A stretch of DNA of 64,000 nucleotides from Acinetobacter sp. P8-3-8 (GTDB taxonomy: Bacteria; Pseudomonadota; Gammaproteobacteria; Pseudomonadales; Moraxellaceae). The stretch's first letter is position 1. Each line of letters starts with the position of its first letter. The DNA lies in assembly GCF_000214135.1 (NCBI RefSeq), contig NZ_AFIE01000013.1, forward strand, positions 1-64,000, given 5' to 3'. The notes beneath the pieces are model-generated. The model was not told the origin of the DNA. It was given only the letters and a program-made list of their open reading frames with translations, and ran no database searches. Both the position numbers and the translations under genes were made by a program. Below are positions 31,837 through 41,168 of the stretch, piece after piece.

Positions 31837-34224
31837 TTATTTATCTGGCAATGCATAAGCAACTAAAGAGTCACCCATTTTAGTACCAAATGAACCATGA
31901 CCACCGGCCATAATCACGACATATTGTTTACCATTGCTTTCATATGTCATTGGTGTTGCTTGGCCACCTGCAGGTAAACGACCTTTCCAAAGTTCATCAC
32001 CATTGTTGACATTGATCGCACGGATATAGTTATCCTGTGTCGCACCCACAAACATTACATTTCCAGCCGTTGAGATAGAACCGCCCAACATTGGAACGCC
32101 CATTTTAAACGGTGGTAATGGAATACCCGGTAAGCTGTCACGGATGGTACCAATACGACGTTTCCAAGCGACATTATGTGTTTTTAAGTCTACGCCAGCA
32201 ACATACCCCCAAGCAGGTTGTTTACATGGCAAGCCAAATGGAGAGAGGAATGCACTGATTTCTACGCCATAAGGTACGCCATACATCGGTTGCACCCCAG
32301 CTTCAGTACCCGCACCTTTTGCTGTTTTAGGACGATTTGGATCTTCAGGAATTAATCGAGAAACAAATGGTAAACCAATAGGATTCATCACTGCGATTTG
32401 ACGATCAGGGTTTACTGACATACCGCCCCATTCAAAGACACCTAAGTTTCCTGGGAAAACTAAAGTACCGTTTTCAGAAGGTGGAGTATAAATACCATCG
32501 TAGTTCAGCTTATGGAATGACACACGACATATCAATTGGTCAAACATGGTTGCACCCCACATTTGTTTATCTGTCAGTTTCTCTTTTGGTGCTAAATCAA
32601 AATCAGAGAATGGTTGAGTTGGTGAATAATGTTCACCTTTGGTTTGTGGACCACGTTTTACAGATTGTGGTACAGCCTTCTCTGTAATAGGAACAATCGC
32701 TTTACCATTACGACGGTCTAAAACAAAAGCATTCCCTGTTTTTGTTAATACATAGATCGCAGGAACAGTTTGTCCATTCTTATCTTGAATATCGGCAAGG
32801 GTAGGTTGTGATGGTACATCCATATCCCATAAATCATGGTGGGTTGTTTGGAAATGCCATACCAATTTACCCGTGGTTCCATTCAGTGCAAGCATAGAGT
32901 TTGCATAACGCTCATGTAACTCTGTACGGTTACCGCCCCAGATATCAGGAGTTCCAACACCTGTAGGCACATAAACGATGTCTAGTTTTGCATCATAAGC
33001 CAATGGAGCCCATGCATTTGGTGAGTTTTGTACATACTTTTGACCCGGGGCAGGGATTTTGTTTGGATCTTCTGCGCCTGTATCAAATACCCACAATAAT
33101 GCACCTGTATTCACATCATAACCACGGATCACACCAGATGGTTCTTCAGTTGAATAGTTGTCAGTGGTTGAACCCGCAATAATAATGGTTGTCCCTGTAA
33201 CAACAGGAGGAGAGGTTGGGATATAACCACCCGGATAAGGGAAAGGCATATCTTTTTGTAAATCAACTTCACCATTATGACCAAAGTCGCTACAAGCTTT
33301 ACCCGTATCGGCATTCACTGCAACGATACGACCATCGTTCACAGGTAAAATGACTTTACGAGGGCATTCTGTAGAGCTTGATTTCTTCGCTTGTAAACTT
33401 GCTGCAAATCCAACAGTGTTGGCTGCATCATAATAAGAAACACCACGGCAAGTTAAATGTTGGAAGGTATGATCAGCTTTTAACTTCGGATCAAATACCC
33501 ATTTCTCTTTACCTGTGGTTGGATCAAGTGAAACCAGTTTTTGGTGTGTTGTACAAATGTACATATCATTGCCGATTTTAATCGGTGTAACTTGATTGGT
33601 GGTTTCACCCGAATCATTTTCAGTTTTAAAATCCTTGGTGTGATATTCCCAAGCCACTTTCAAATCTTTTACATTCTTCTCATTAATTTGAGTTAATGGA
33701 GAATAGCGTAAACCTGATTGAGTACGACCATAAGCAGGCCAGTCACCATCCGCAACACCTTCAATTGCAGCAGGTGTAGGCTGGTTACTTGACAATGTCC
33801 CACGAATTTCTTGCGGGTCATTGAAAATAGAATACACCATGACAGCAATGGTAATTGCCAATGTACCTGATAATGCAACTTTGGCATTTTTAGCATCGAA
33901 GCCACGTGTTACTGCTGGAATGAGTAGCCACAAGCCAAATACGCCTAAAATGTCTAAACGAGGTGCAAGTGCAAAGAAGTCTGAACCAACTTCCCAAAGT
34001 CCCCAAACCACTGTTCCGAGTACCAATGCAGCATAAACAATGAGTGCTGTGCTGCTTAATTTACGTAATAAAATTGCTGTAGCAATGAAGAATAAACCTG
34101 CAATGATGTAGTACCAAGACCCACCAAGCACTGCAAGCCATATTCCACCGATCAATAAGACTAGACCAAAGACAATTGCAATCACAATTGTCAGTGTTCT
34201 TAGTCCTGAAGATGGAGTTTGCAT
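31837..34224 (-). CDS. gcd: Membrane-bound PQQ-dependent glucose dehydrogenase
   Basis: 795 residues. It oxidises aldose sugars such as glucose to lactones in the periplasm and passes electrons to ubiquinone. Five N-terminal transmembrane helices (about residues 10-135) precede an eight-bladed propeller with tryptophan-docking repeats, including S-P-L-T-Q-I-N, W-E-Y-H-T-K-D and T-C-R-G-V-S-Y. ATG 34224 with AGGTGG upstream is preferred over GTG 34233. No pqq genes are in the window; PQQ must come from elsewhere. Beside it lies an OprB-type porin gene on the same strand. Confidence 0.95.
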   Translation of the reverse strand: MQTPSSGLRTLTIVIAIVFGLVLLIGGIWLAVLGGSWYYIIAGLFFIATAILLRKLSSTALIVYAALVLGTVVWGLWEVGSDFFALAPRLDILGVFGLWLLIPAVTRGFDAKNAKVALSGTLAITIAVMVYSIFNDPQEIRGTLSSNQPTPAAIEGVADGDWPAYGRTQSGLRYSPLTQINEKNVKDLKVAWEYHTKDFKTENDSGETTNQVTPIKIGNDMYICTTHQKLVSLDPTTGKEKWVFDPKLKADHTFQHLTCRGVSYYDAANTVGFAASLQAKKSSSTECPRKVILPVNDGRIVAVNADTGKACSDFGHNGEVDLQKDMPFPYPGGYIPTSPPVVTGTTIIIAGSTTDNYSTEEPSGVIRGYDVNTGALLWVFDTGAEDPNKIPAPGQKYVQNSPNAWAPLAYDAKLDIVYVPTGVGTPDIWGGNRTELHERYANSMLALNGTTGKLVWHFQTTHHDLWDMDVPSQPTLADIQDKNGQTVPAIYVLTKTGNAFVLDRRNGKAIVPITEKAVPQSVKRGPQTKGEHYSPTQPFSDFDLAPKEKLTDKQMWGATMFDQLICRVSFHKLNYDGIYTPPSENGTLVFPGNLGVFEWGGMSVNPDRQIAVMNPIGLPFVSRLIPEDPNRPKTAKGAGTEAGVQPMYGVPYGVEISAFLSPFGLPCKQPAWGYVAGVDLKTHNVAWKRRIGTIRDSLPGIPLPPFKMGVPMLGGSISTAGNVMFVGATQDNYIRAINVNNGDELWKGRLPAGGQATPMTYESNGKQYVVIMAGGHGSFGTKMGDSLVAYALPDK

Positions 34225-34335
34225 AATGACCACCTATATTTCTGAATTCTAAAAATCCCCATCAACCATTCAAAATCTGTTTGATATCGGAGTGATGAGG
34301 AGCTTTGGTTAAATTTTTAGATTTTAAATATCGCA

Positions 34336-34378
34336 AAAGCGCTGTTTTGAATGACAGAAATCGCAACAACAGCGCTTT
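34336..34378 (-). terminator. Terminator-like hairpin after oprB
   Basis: AAAGCGCTGTT and AACAGCGCTTT form an 11-bp stem with a 21-base loop between the oprB-type gene and gcd, both minus strand. The long loop and short tail suggest partial termination, so some read-through into gcd is possible. Confidence 0.5.
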
Positions 34379-34399
34379 GAAATATTTATCATCTATAAA

Positions 34400-35653
34400 C
34401 TAAAACGCGGTTTGTAACTTAATGCCACCAACCCACGCATTTTCACCATTTTTGTATGCACCAACATGATGTATATATTGGATATTTGGTCGAATCGTCA
34501 GCCAATTTGTGGCATGAACGCCATAATAAATTTCAGCGTTATATTCTTCATCTTGTTGAACAATTTGAGTGTCATTGACATCATCATTCACACTAATGCG
34601 AGCCACACCTAAAGCAATTTCATCTTTAGGACGAGCATCGAAAGCACCTTTATAAACAAGTCCAATATTTTGCATATTGCTGATATTATTGGTATCTGAG
34701 TCATGTACCGTGACATTGACAAAACCTGTTAAGCCACGGTTTTTATCACCGTGATGTGTGGTTAGCTGTTGCTTGGCAACAATCCATCCACCTTGCTTAT
34801 GTGAGGTTTGTTCTGCATGTAAAATTTCAGGTGCATCTGCTGTGCTGTAGTAATAACCGAAACGATATTCCCCAGGTAATTTAGCCATACCCAAATTCGG
34901 CTGCCATACCACTTCAGCAGGAATGATAGCGCCATGCGAACCATCAGTGCTGAGATTCCAGCCTTTGCCACGCTCTAAGTTTTCAGGGTTATATTCAAAA
35001 ACCCCCACTTGTGCATATAAATCTGGTTGAATATTGTATTTAACTCGAGCAGCCCATTGGCTGACTGGCCAGTTGTACCACTGATCGCCCACCCAGTTAC
35101 CGACTTGAGAGCCACACAGTGCAAGGTTTTGAAAATCACAGTCAAAGCTATTGAAGTCTTCACCTTCGCCAAAACGACCCACTTTAATATCTAATTTTTG
35201 ATCTAAGAATTTTTTCTTAATCCAAAAATCAGTTAAACGCCAAGTCTGACCGCGACCCCATATTTCTTGAGTTGAGCTGAGATGACCATCTAAAGCATCT
35301 GAGGTTTGAGAAAGAGAACGACCATTACGTTCAGTGATGGTGATTTGAGCTTCAGTATCTTGCCAACCTAAAACTTTTTCCAAATCGATATGTGTACCAA
35401 TCGCAAATTGATCGGCGTATTCAGTGCCATGACTTGAGTGATTTTCAGAATCGAGTAATGTTGCCAACTCGCCTGTATAGCCAAAACTGAAGTCATAACC
35501 TTTTTGCTGTAATTCTGTGCGTTTGCCGTTCCAGTCACCAAACATCCACGGGCTATCTGCATCAAATGCTTCTGCAGCATGTACGCTAGATAATGAACAA
35601 CTTAACGATAGAAGGCTGATAGACCAATAGTAAAAACCTTTAGTTTTATTCAT
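34400..35653 (-). CDS. oprB: OprB-family carbohydrate-selective porin
   Basis: 417 residues. The signal peptide (MNKTKGFYYWSIS...) ends at V-H-A, and the mature protein is a beta barrel ending in F, as expected of outer-membrane proteins. Carbohydrate-selective porins of this type pass glucose and related sugars. The family start D-S-P-W-M-F-G-D-W-N-G-x-R-T-x-L-x-x-K-G and G-R-F-G-E-G-E-D-F are visible. ATG 35653 is chosen because it starts the signal peptide. Upstream of gcd on the same strand, it likely supplies glucose to that enzyme. Confidence 0.9.
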   Translation of the reverse strand: MNKTKGFYYWSISLLSLSCSLSSVHAAEAFDADSPWMFGDWNGKRTELQQKGYDFSFGYTGELATLLDSENHSSHGTEYADQFAIGTHIDLEKVLGWQDTEAQITITERNGRSLSQTSDALDGHLSSTQEIWGRGQTWRLTDFWIKKKFLDQKLDIKVGRFGEGEDFNSFDCDFQNLALCGSQVGNWVGDQWYNWPVSQWAARVKYNIQPDLYAQVGVFEYNPENLERGKGWNLSTDGSHGAIIPAEVVWQPNLGMAKLPGEYRFGYYYSTADAPEILHAEQTSHKQGGWIVAKQQLTTHHGDKNRGLTGFVNVTVHDSDTNNISNMQNIGLVYKGAFDARPKDEIALGVARISVNDDVNDTQIVQQDEEYNAEIYYGVHATNWLTIRPNIQYIHHVGAYKNGENAWVGGIKLQTAF

Positions 35654-36109
35654 ATTTGGTGACCTCGATAACAATTTGTAACTAATTATGTATGATACTA
35701 TCGTTTTGTATTAACATTCACACTTTTTGGATTTTTTATGTAACTTTTGTATATATTTTATCACATCTTGATAATTAGCCTGCTGATGTTGTATGAAATA
35801 CATCAATTTAAATTTTTGTTTTTTAGTATTTTTATGAAGTTATAAGTTGCTGTTTAAATAGCGAATACTGATTAAAATTTGTAATGTGTTGCGCTTTAGT
35901 ACAGTAAAAATAAGGCGAATGAATACATTGCGTGTAAAATTTGAATAATTAGTATGGGTTTAAAAGAATATATATAACCTTTCGTGAATAGGTTACACAT
36001 ATTCTTAAAGTTACAATTTATGTGAATTGTTAAAAAAATGATCAATTTATAATTTTAATTTATTGAATTAAGTCAAAATACCTAAAACTAGACCGTAAAG
36101 GCGAATGTG
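35654..36109. other. Intergenic region between oprB and the CaiB/BaiF gene
   Basis: About 455 AT-rich bases that should include the oprB promoter. I see no gene, strong hairpin or repeat in it. Confidence 0.5.
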
Positions 36110-37228
36110 TTACCATTCACCTTCGCCTAGTTCTTGCCCAATATAGTCATAACGCATTTTTGAGCGAGAAAATTTAATTGGGCATGCCAATTGTGGTTCT
36201 TTCGTTTCAGCATTGGCTTTTAAAGGAACATTCACCACCCAATTGCGTTCTTGCGCTAAAGGGGAGTTTAAAGCCTCATCTAAACTCAAAACAGGCTCTA
36301 CACAAAAATCGAGTTGGCTAAAAATTTGACTCCATTCCGCCCATGTTTTTGTCGCTATTTTTTCTTGGATGGCATGTTTTACTGCTTTACGGTCTTCTGG
36401 GTCGAAAGATGCACCTTTTGCGAGTAAAAGTGGTAATTCTAAAATTGTAGCTAAACCATTCATAAATTGAGGTTCTAAGCTTCCAATAGAGATATAACGT
36501 CCATCTTGAGTGCGATAATAATCGTAGAATGTACCGCCGTTTAGTTGTTCATTTTCTACTTGTTGATGTTGTCCGCCTGCAAGACTGGCAGCCGCAGCCA
36601 TATTATTCATACTGACAACACAGTCAGTCATCGAAATATCAATATATTGTCCTAAACCACTGTTGTGACGTTCTGTAACCGCAGCCAGAATAGCAATAAC
36701 TGCATGTAAGGAACCGCCTGCAACATCAGCAATTTGAATCCCCATCGGTGGTGGACCACTGTCTTGACGACCGCTATGACCTGCAATACCTGACAGCGAG
36801 ACATAATTAATATCATGTCCTGCTTTGTCTTTATATGAACCTGTTTGTCCATAACCCGTGATGGAACAATAAATCAGTTTCGGGTTAATTTCTGCAAGTG
36901 TGTAATAGTCCAAACCCAGCCGTTGCATGACACCCGGTCTAAATTGTTCAACTACGATGTCAAATTCAGAAATTTTTTGTTTGATTAAATCAATATTTTT
37001 CGGGTCTTTTAAATCTAAGGTGATCGATTGTTTGTTGCGGTTTAAATAACTGTGAGAAGTCGCTTGTCCGTTGGCATAGGGTGGAAACAAACGAACTAAA
37101 TCTGGACGTGTAGGTGATTCGACATGGATCACTTCTGCACCCATATCTGCAAGGTACATGGTCGCGAAAGGGCCGGGCAATAATGTTGAAAAATCGAGTA
37201 TTTTCAATCCCTTTAAAGCTGTTGTCAT
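36110..37228 (-). CDS. CaiB/BaiF family CoA-transferase or racemase
   Basis: 372 residues. This family includes CoA-transferases and alpha-methylacyl-CoA racemases. Signs are L-L-P-G-P-F-A-T-M-Y-L-A-D-M-G-A-E-V-I-H-V-E, S-Y-L-N-R-N-K-Q-S-I-T-L-D-L-K, S-I-T-G-Y-G-Q-T-G, A-G-H-D-I-N-Y and the G-G-T-F-Y-D-Y-Y-R-T-Q-D-G segment. Conserved H-D in A-G-H-D-I-N-Y suits an alpha-methylacyl-CoA racemase. ATG 37228 is preferred over the earlier in-frame start. A divergent AraC-type gene lies 211 bases away. Confidence 0.88.
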   Translation of the reverse strand: MTTALKGLKILDFSTLLPGPFATMYLADMGAEVIHVESPTRPDLVRLFPPYANGQATSHSYLNRNKQSITLDLKDPKNIDLIKQKISEFDIVVEQFRPGVMQRLGLDYYTLAEINPKLIYCSITGYGQTGSYKDKAGHDINYVSLSGIAGHSGRQDSGPPPMGIQIADVAGGSLHAVIAILAAVTERHNSGLGQYIDISMTDCVVSMNNMAAAASLAGGQHQQVENEQLNGGTFYDYYRTQDGRYISIGSLEPQFMNGLATILELPLLLAKGASFDPEDRKAVKHAIQEKIATKTWAEWSQIFSQLDFCVEPVLSLDEALNSPLAQERNWVVNVPLKANAETKEPQLACPIKFSRSKMRYDYIGQELGEGEW

Positions 37229-37439
37229 AATTCTTTTTACCAAATTTAAGTTGATTTTTACCTCATATTAGAAATATAAAACAAATATAACAATGTCATG
37301 TTCAGCCATTTACCTTGATCATTTCGGCAATTTATGATGTAGAAAGGTGAAAAGAAGTGTTGTAAATCGCCAATTAAATATTTTTTAGCGTCATTTAGGT
37401 CAATTGCTAGTGAACATCAAAGAGACTGAAGGATTTAAC

Positions 37440-38450
37440 ATGAGCCGTGATACGATCAGTATCCATTTTGTGAATGCAGCCCTTACAGGCGTAAAGCGTC
37501 TAGGGATGGATGTTGACACCTTACTTTCGCACGTAGGTATAGAGGCAGAATTACTTCGTCAACCTAAAGCACGTATTTCTCCAGAGCAATATACGCGCTT
37601 TGTTAAAATGCTATGGTTAGTGACGCAAGACGAACATGTTGGTTTTGATATTCAACCGAGACGTTTGGGTTCTTTTGCGATCATGTGCCAATTGATCATT
37701 CATGCCAAGACCTTAGGTGAAGCTTTAGAGCTTTCATCTCAATTTTATAAGCTCTTTGGTGATGAATGGTCTGTTGCGGTAGAACGTGACAAACACGAAG
37801 CACGTTTAGTGCCATTGATTCCAAAAACTATGGATCCTGATCATTTCATTACTGAAAGTATGTTGATGATTTGGCATGGTTTGGCGTCTTGGTTGATTGA
37901 ACGTCGTATTCCTTTGGAACGTGTGCATTTTGGTTATCCTCGACCAAGTCATGCAGATGAATATGATGCTTTGTTCTTTGCACCAGTGATGCAATTTGAC
38001 ATGCCACGTACAGAAATCACTTTTGCTGCGGATTATCTTGATTTACCTATTCGTCAAAATGAAGCAACTTTAGAAGAATTTTTGAAAGCTGCTCCAGCTC
38101 AGTTATTGGTGAAATTTAAAAATACCAACTCATTGACTTCACGTATTCGTGATGTGTTGAAGAGTCAGATTGGTGAGGAAATGCCAACCTTGAACGATGT
38201 CGCTTCAATGTTGTACTTATCTCCGCAAACTCTACGTCGTCGCTTGGCTGCGGAAGGTAAGAGCTATCAGGGTGTCAAAGATGCTTTGCGTCGTGATGCT
38301 GCCATTCATTTATTGCTAAATCCTGACTTAACTTTGGAAGATGTTGCACAACAAGTCGGTTTTAGTGAAACCAGTACATTCCACCGTGCATTTAAGAAAT
38401 GGACAGGGGTGACACCGGGTCTGTACCGTCAGTTGCATGGTTATCACTAA
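37440..38450 (+). CDS. AraC-family transcriptional regulator
   Basis: 336 residues. The N-terminal domain (about 1-220) is the arabinose-binding-like sensor type (PF12625), and the last 100 residues carry two helix-turn-helix motifs: D-V-A-S-M-L-Y-L-S-P-Q-T-L-R-R-R-L and D-V-A-Q-Q-V-G-F-S-E-T-S-T-F-H-R-A-F-K-K-W. Probably it controls the divergent CaiB/BaiF gene, but this is inference from position. ATG 37440 has GAAGGA upstream. A terminator follows at 38508-38531. Confidence 0.92.
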   Translation: MSRDTISIHFVNAALTGVKRLGMDVDTLLSHVGIEAELLRQPKARISPEQYTRFVKMLWLVTQDEHVGFDIQPRRLGSFAIMCQLIIHAKTLGEALELSSQFYKLFGDEWSVAVERDKHEARLVPLIPKTMDPDHFITESMLMIWHGLASWLIERRIPLERVHFGYPRPSHADEYDALFFAPVMQFDMPRTEITFAADYLDLPIRQNEATLEEFLKAAPAQLLVKFKNTNSLTSRIRDVLKSQIGEEMPTLNDVASMLYLSPQTLRRRLAAEGKSYQGVKDALRRDAAIHLLLNPDLTLEDVAQQVGFSETSTFHRAFKKWTGVTPGLYRQLHGYH

Positions 38451-38507
38451 GTTTTGATTGAAGTTCTTAGTTCAGTTTTAGAATAGTGTTAGTTTCAAAA
38501 GTTTTCT

Positions 38508-38531
38508 GCCCAAGGCCACTTGGGCTTTTTT
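38508..38531 (+). terminator. Intrinsic terminator
   Basis: GCCCAAG and CTTGGGC form a 7-bp stem with a GCCA loop and a T tail, downstream of the AraC-type gene. Confidence 0.85.
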
Positions 38532-38626
38532 ATGCTCAATTTTTTGTTGTACTGATGATTAGAAATTTGATATTGATATAAAAAATCATTTATGCAGAAT
38601 TAAAAAATTCAAAAAGAGGAGATGCA

Positions 38627-39094
38627 ATGAGGATTCAATTGGGGGATTTTAATAACGTTCAGGTACAAAATTTACTGCGTATTCACCTACTAGGTTTGCA
38701 TGAAACATCACCGATTGAAAACAGTTTTGCATTGGATTTAACGGGTTTGCAAAAATCGAATATTCAGTTTTATACCCTTTGGCAAGATGATGTGCTTTTG
38801 GCTTGTGGTGCAATTCAAGAACTTTCACCGACACATGTTGAATTAAAGTCTATGCGAACGCATCCTGAGCATTTACGTAAAGGCGCAGCAACTCAAATTT
38901 TACAACATTTATTAGAGATCGCAGAGCAGAGCCAGTATCAAAAAGTGAGTTTAGAAACTGGCACACATGCGTCTTTTGAGCCTGCCATTACATTGTATAA
39001 AAAGTTTGGTTTTAGCAAAGGTGAAGCATTTTCGGATTATGAAGATTCTGAGTTTAATCAGTTCTTTCATCTAAATTTGACTAAGCCTCAATAG
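38627..39094 (+). CDS. GNAT-family N-acetyltransferase
   Basis: 155 residues of the GNAT fold. The acetyl-CoA motif is seen as S-M-R-T-H-P-E-H-L-R-K-G-A-A-T-Q-I-L (R-x2-G-x-G/A), followed by L-E-T-G-T-H and the closing Y-x-K-F-G-F. The substrate is not indicated. AGAGGAG precedes ATG 38627. It is followed after 18 bases by a second GNAT gene, so both are probably cotranscribed. Confidence 0.9.
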   Translation: MRIQLGDFNNVQVQNLLRIHLLGLHETSPIENSFALDLTGLQKSNIQFYTLWQDDVLLACGAIQELSPTHVELKSMRTHPEHLRKGAATQILQHLLEIAEQSQYQKVSLETGTHASFEPAITLYKKFGFSKGEAFSDYEDSEFNQFFHLNLTKPQ

Positions 39095-39112
39095 CGTGAA
39101 CTGGACGAAAAT

Positions 39113-39631
39113 ATGACTTATTCTGTTCGAGCTATCAATCCTTTAGATATTGAAAAACTCATTGAAATAGAGCGGTCTGCTGCTCAAGTATTTCTAAGTG
39201 TTCCTGAGTTGGCATGGATTGCTGGAAGTCCAGTTTTGTCAGCAGATACTCATCTTGAATTGATTGTTAATGCATACTCATTTGTCATAGTAAATGAACA
39301 AGATCAACCAGTTGGTTTTTTATATGCAAAGAAACAAGGTCAGGATTTTTATATCATTGAAATGGATGTCTGTCGTGATTTTCAAAAACAGGGTATTGGT
39401 CGTCAGTTGATTGAATATGCAATTGATTATGCTAAGCAGAATGACTTTGTATCGCTTAGTTTAACGACATTTGCGCATGTGGTTTGGAATCGTCCTTTCT
39501 ATGAAAAGTTAGGGTTTCAAATGATCAATCAATGCGATTTGCCGATGTATCTTCAAAATGCATTAGATAACGAAGTTGCATTTGGTTTTTCTCGAGAAAG
39601 TCGATGTGCAATGCGTTTGATGATTCAATAA
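39113..39631 (+). CDS. GNAT-family N-acetyltransferase
   Basis: 172 residues of the GNAT fold: the acetyl-CoA loop is D-V-C-R-D-F-Q-K-Q-G-I-G-R-Q-L, followed by L-S-L-T-T-F-A-H-V-V-W-N-R-P-F-Y-E-K-L-G-F. The latter is typical of acetyltransferases that act on small amines or amino acids, but no substrate can be named. It is the second gene of a two-gene GNAT unit. Confidence 0.9.
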   Translation: MTYSVRAINPLDIEKLIEIERSAAQVFLSVPELAWIAGSPVLSADTHLELIVNAYSFVIVNEQDQPVGFLYAKKQGQDFYIIEMDVCRDFQKQGIGRQLIEYAIDYAKQNDFVSLSLTTFAHVVWNRPFYEKLGFQMINQCDLPMYLQNALDNEVAFGFSRESRCAMRLMIQ

Positions 39632-39951
39632 AATCAGTCATTTGAAGGGTATCTCGATTCAACGTTATTCTTTTAGTGATATTGATCCATGACCTCTTAT
39701 TTTAGTCAGTGTTTTTTTGAAAAAATTTAAATCAATATCGGATTAAATATTCATAATTTACTTATTTTACACATTTTTTATGTAATCAAAATCATATAAG
39801 AGATTGATTCATTGTATAAATTATCAGGATTTTGAAATGTACAATTGACAAAAAATATCAACGGACTTTTTCATTCTCGTCATTGCACTCTCAACGTTAT
39901 AAAGTACACTCGAAACACATAACAATCTAGAAGTCATAAAAAGGAACAGCT
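39632..39951. other. Intergenic region before the thiolase gene
   Basis: About 320 AT-rich bases that hold the promoter of the thiolase operon. No gene or strong repeat was seen. Confidence 0.5.
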
Positions 39952-41157
39952 ATGAGCGAGGCTTATATCATTGACGCCATTCGCACACCACGCGGAAAAG
40001 GAAAGAAAGATGGTTCACTGCATGAAGTGAAACCGATTACGCTATTGACCACATTGTTGAATGAATTGAAAGATCGTCATCATTTAGATACCTCGAAAGT
40101 AGATGATATTGTCTTGGGTTGTGTCACGCCTATTGCAGACCAAGGTGGTGATATTGCTAAAACTGCGGCAATCGCAGCGGGTTGGGACAATGATGTTGCA
40201 GGTGTGCAAATTAACCGTTTTTGTGCATCAGGTTTAGAAGCCGTAAACATGGCTGCGCAAAAAGTACGTTCAGGTTGGGAAGACGTTGTTGTTGCAGGTG
40301 GTGTCGAGTCGATGTCCCGTATTGCAATGGGTTCAGATGGTGGCCCATGGGCATTAGACCCTGAAACCAATTTAAAATCACACTTTGTTCCGCAAGGCAT
40401 TGGCGCAGATTTAATTGCAACATTAGATGGTTATACACGTTCAGATGTTGATACCTTTGCAGCCAATTCACAGCGCAAAGCTGCTGCTGCGCAAGCGGCG
40501 GGTTATTTCAATCAATCAGTGGTTGCCATCAAAGATAAAGCAGGCGTGACCATTTTAGATCAAGATGAATTTATTAAACCGTCAACAACAGCGGAAGGTT
40601 TAGCAAAACTCAATCCAAGTTTTGAAATGATGGGTGCAATGGGTTTTGATGCAATTGCATTACAACAATATCCAGAAGCGCAAAAAATTAATCATGTGCA
40701 TCATGCAGGCAATTCATCAGGTATTGTCGATGGTGCAGCGCTTGTATTACTTGCTTCTGAAAAAGCAGTCAAAGAACAAGGTTTAAAACCACGTGCCAAA
40801 GTATTGGCAACGGCTTTGGTCGGTTCTGATCCAACCATTATGCTAACTGGGCCTGCACCTGCTGCTCGTAAAGCGTTGGCAAAAGCTGGTTTAACGATTG
40901 ACGATATTGATCTATTTGAAGTGAATGAAGCCTTTGCATCTGTGGTAATGCGCTTTATGACAGAATTAAAAGTGCCTGCTGAGAAAGTCAATGTGAATGG
41001 CGGTGCAATTGCGATGGGACATCCATTGGGTGCGACGGGTGCAATGATTCTCGGAACTTTATTGGATGAATTAGAACGTCAAGGCAAAAAGCGTGGCTTG
41101 GCAACATTATGTGTGGGTGGTGGCATGGGTATTGCGACCATTATTGAGTTGGTATAA
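39952..41157 (+). CDS. Acetyl-CoA C-acyltransferase (thiolase)
   Basis: 401 residues. Thiolases cleave 3-ketoacyl-CoA to acetyl-CoA and a shorter acyl-CoA in beta-oxidation. The nucleophilic cysteine lies in N-R-F-C91-A-S-G-L-E-A-V. The [18 protein letters not shown] and G-H-P-L-G-A-T-G-A motifs and C-V-G-G-G-M-G with the second cysteine are present. It overlaps nothing but is 11 bases before the bifunctional enzyme gene, and AAGGA precedes both. The pair forms a fatty-acid beta-oxidation operon. Confidence 0.95.
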   Translation: MSEAYIIDAIRTPRGKGKKDGSLHEVKPITLLTTLLNELKDRHHLDTSKVDDIVLGCVTPIADQGGDIAKTAAIAAGWDNDVAGVQINRFCASGLEAVNMAAQKVRSGWEDVVVAGGVESMSRIAMGSDGGPWALDPETNLKSHFVPQGIGADLIATLDGYTRSDVDTFAANSQRKAAAAQAAGYFNQSVVAIKDKAGVTILDQDEFIKPSTTAEGLAKLNPSFEMMGAMGFDAIALQQYPEAQKINHVHHAGNSSGIVDGAALVLLASEKAVKEQGLKPRAKVLATALVGSDPTIMLTGPAPAARKALAKAGLTIDDIDLFEVNEAFASVVMRFMTELKVPAEKVNVNGGAIAMGHPLGATGAMILGTLLDELERQGKKRGLATLCVGGGMGIATIIELV

Positions 41158-41168
41158 GGAGAATAATA

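Noticed and set aside
40080-41017. Antisense frames over the thiolase and bifunctional enzyme genes
   Set aside because: Both sense genes have complete family motifs, and the antisense frames have no such features.
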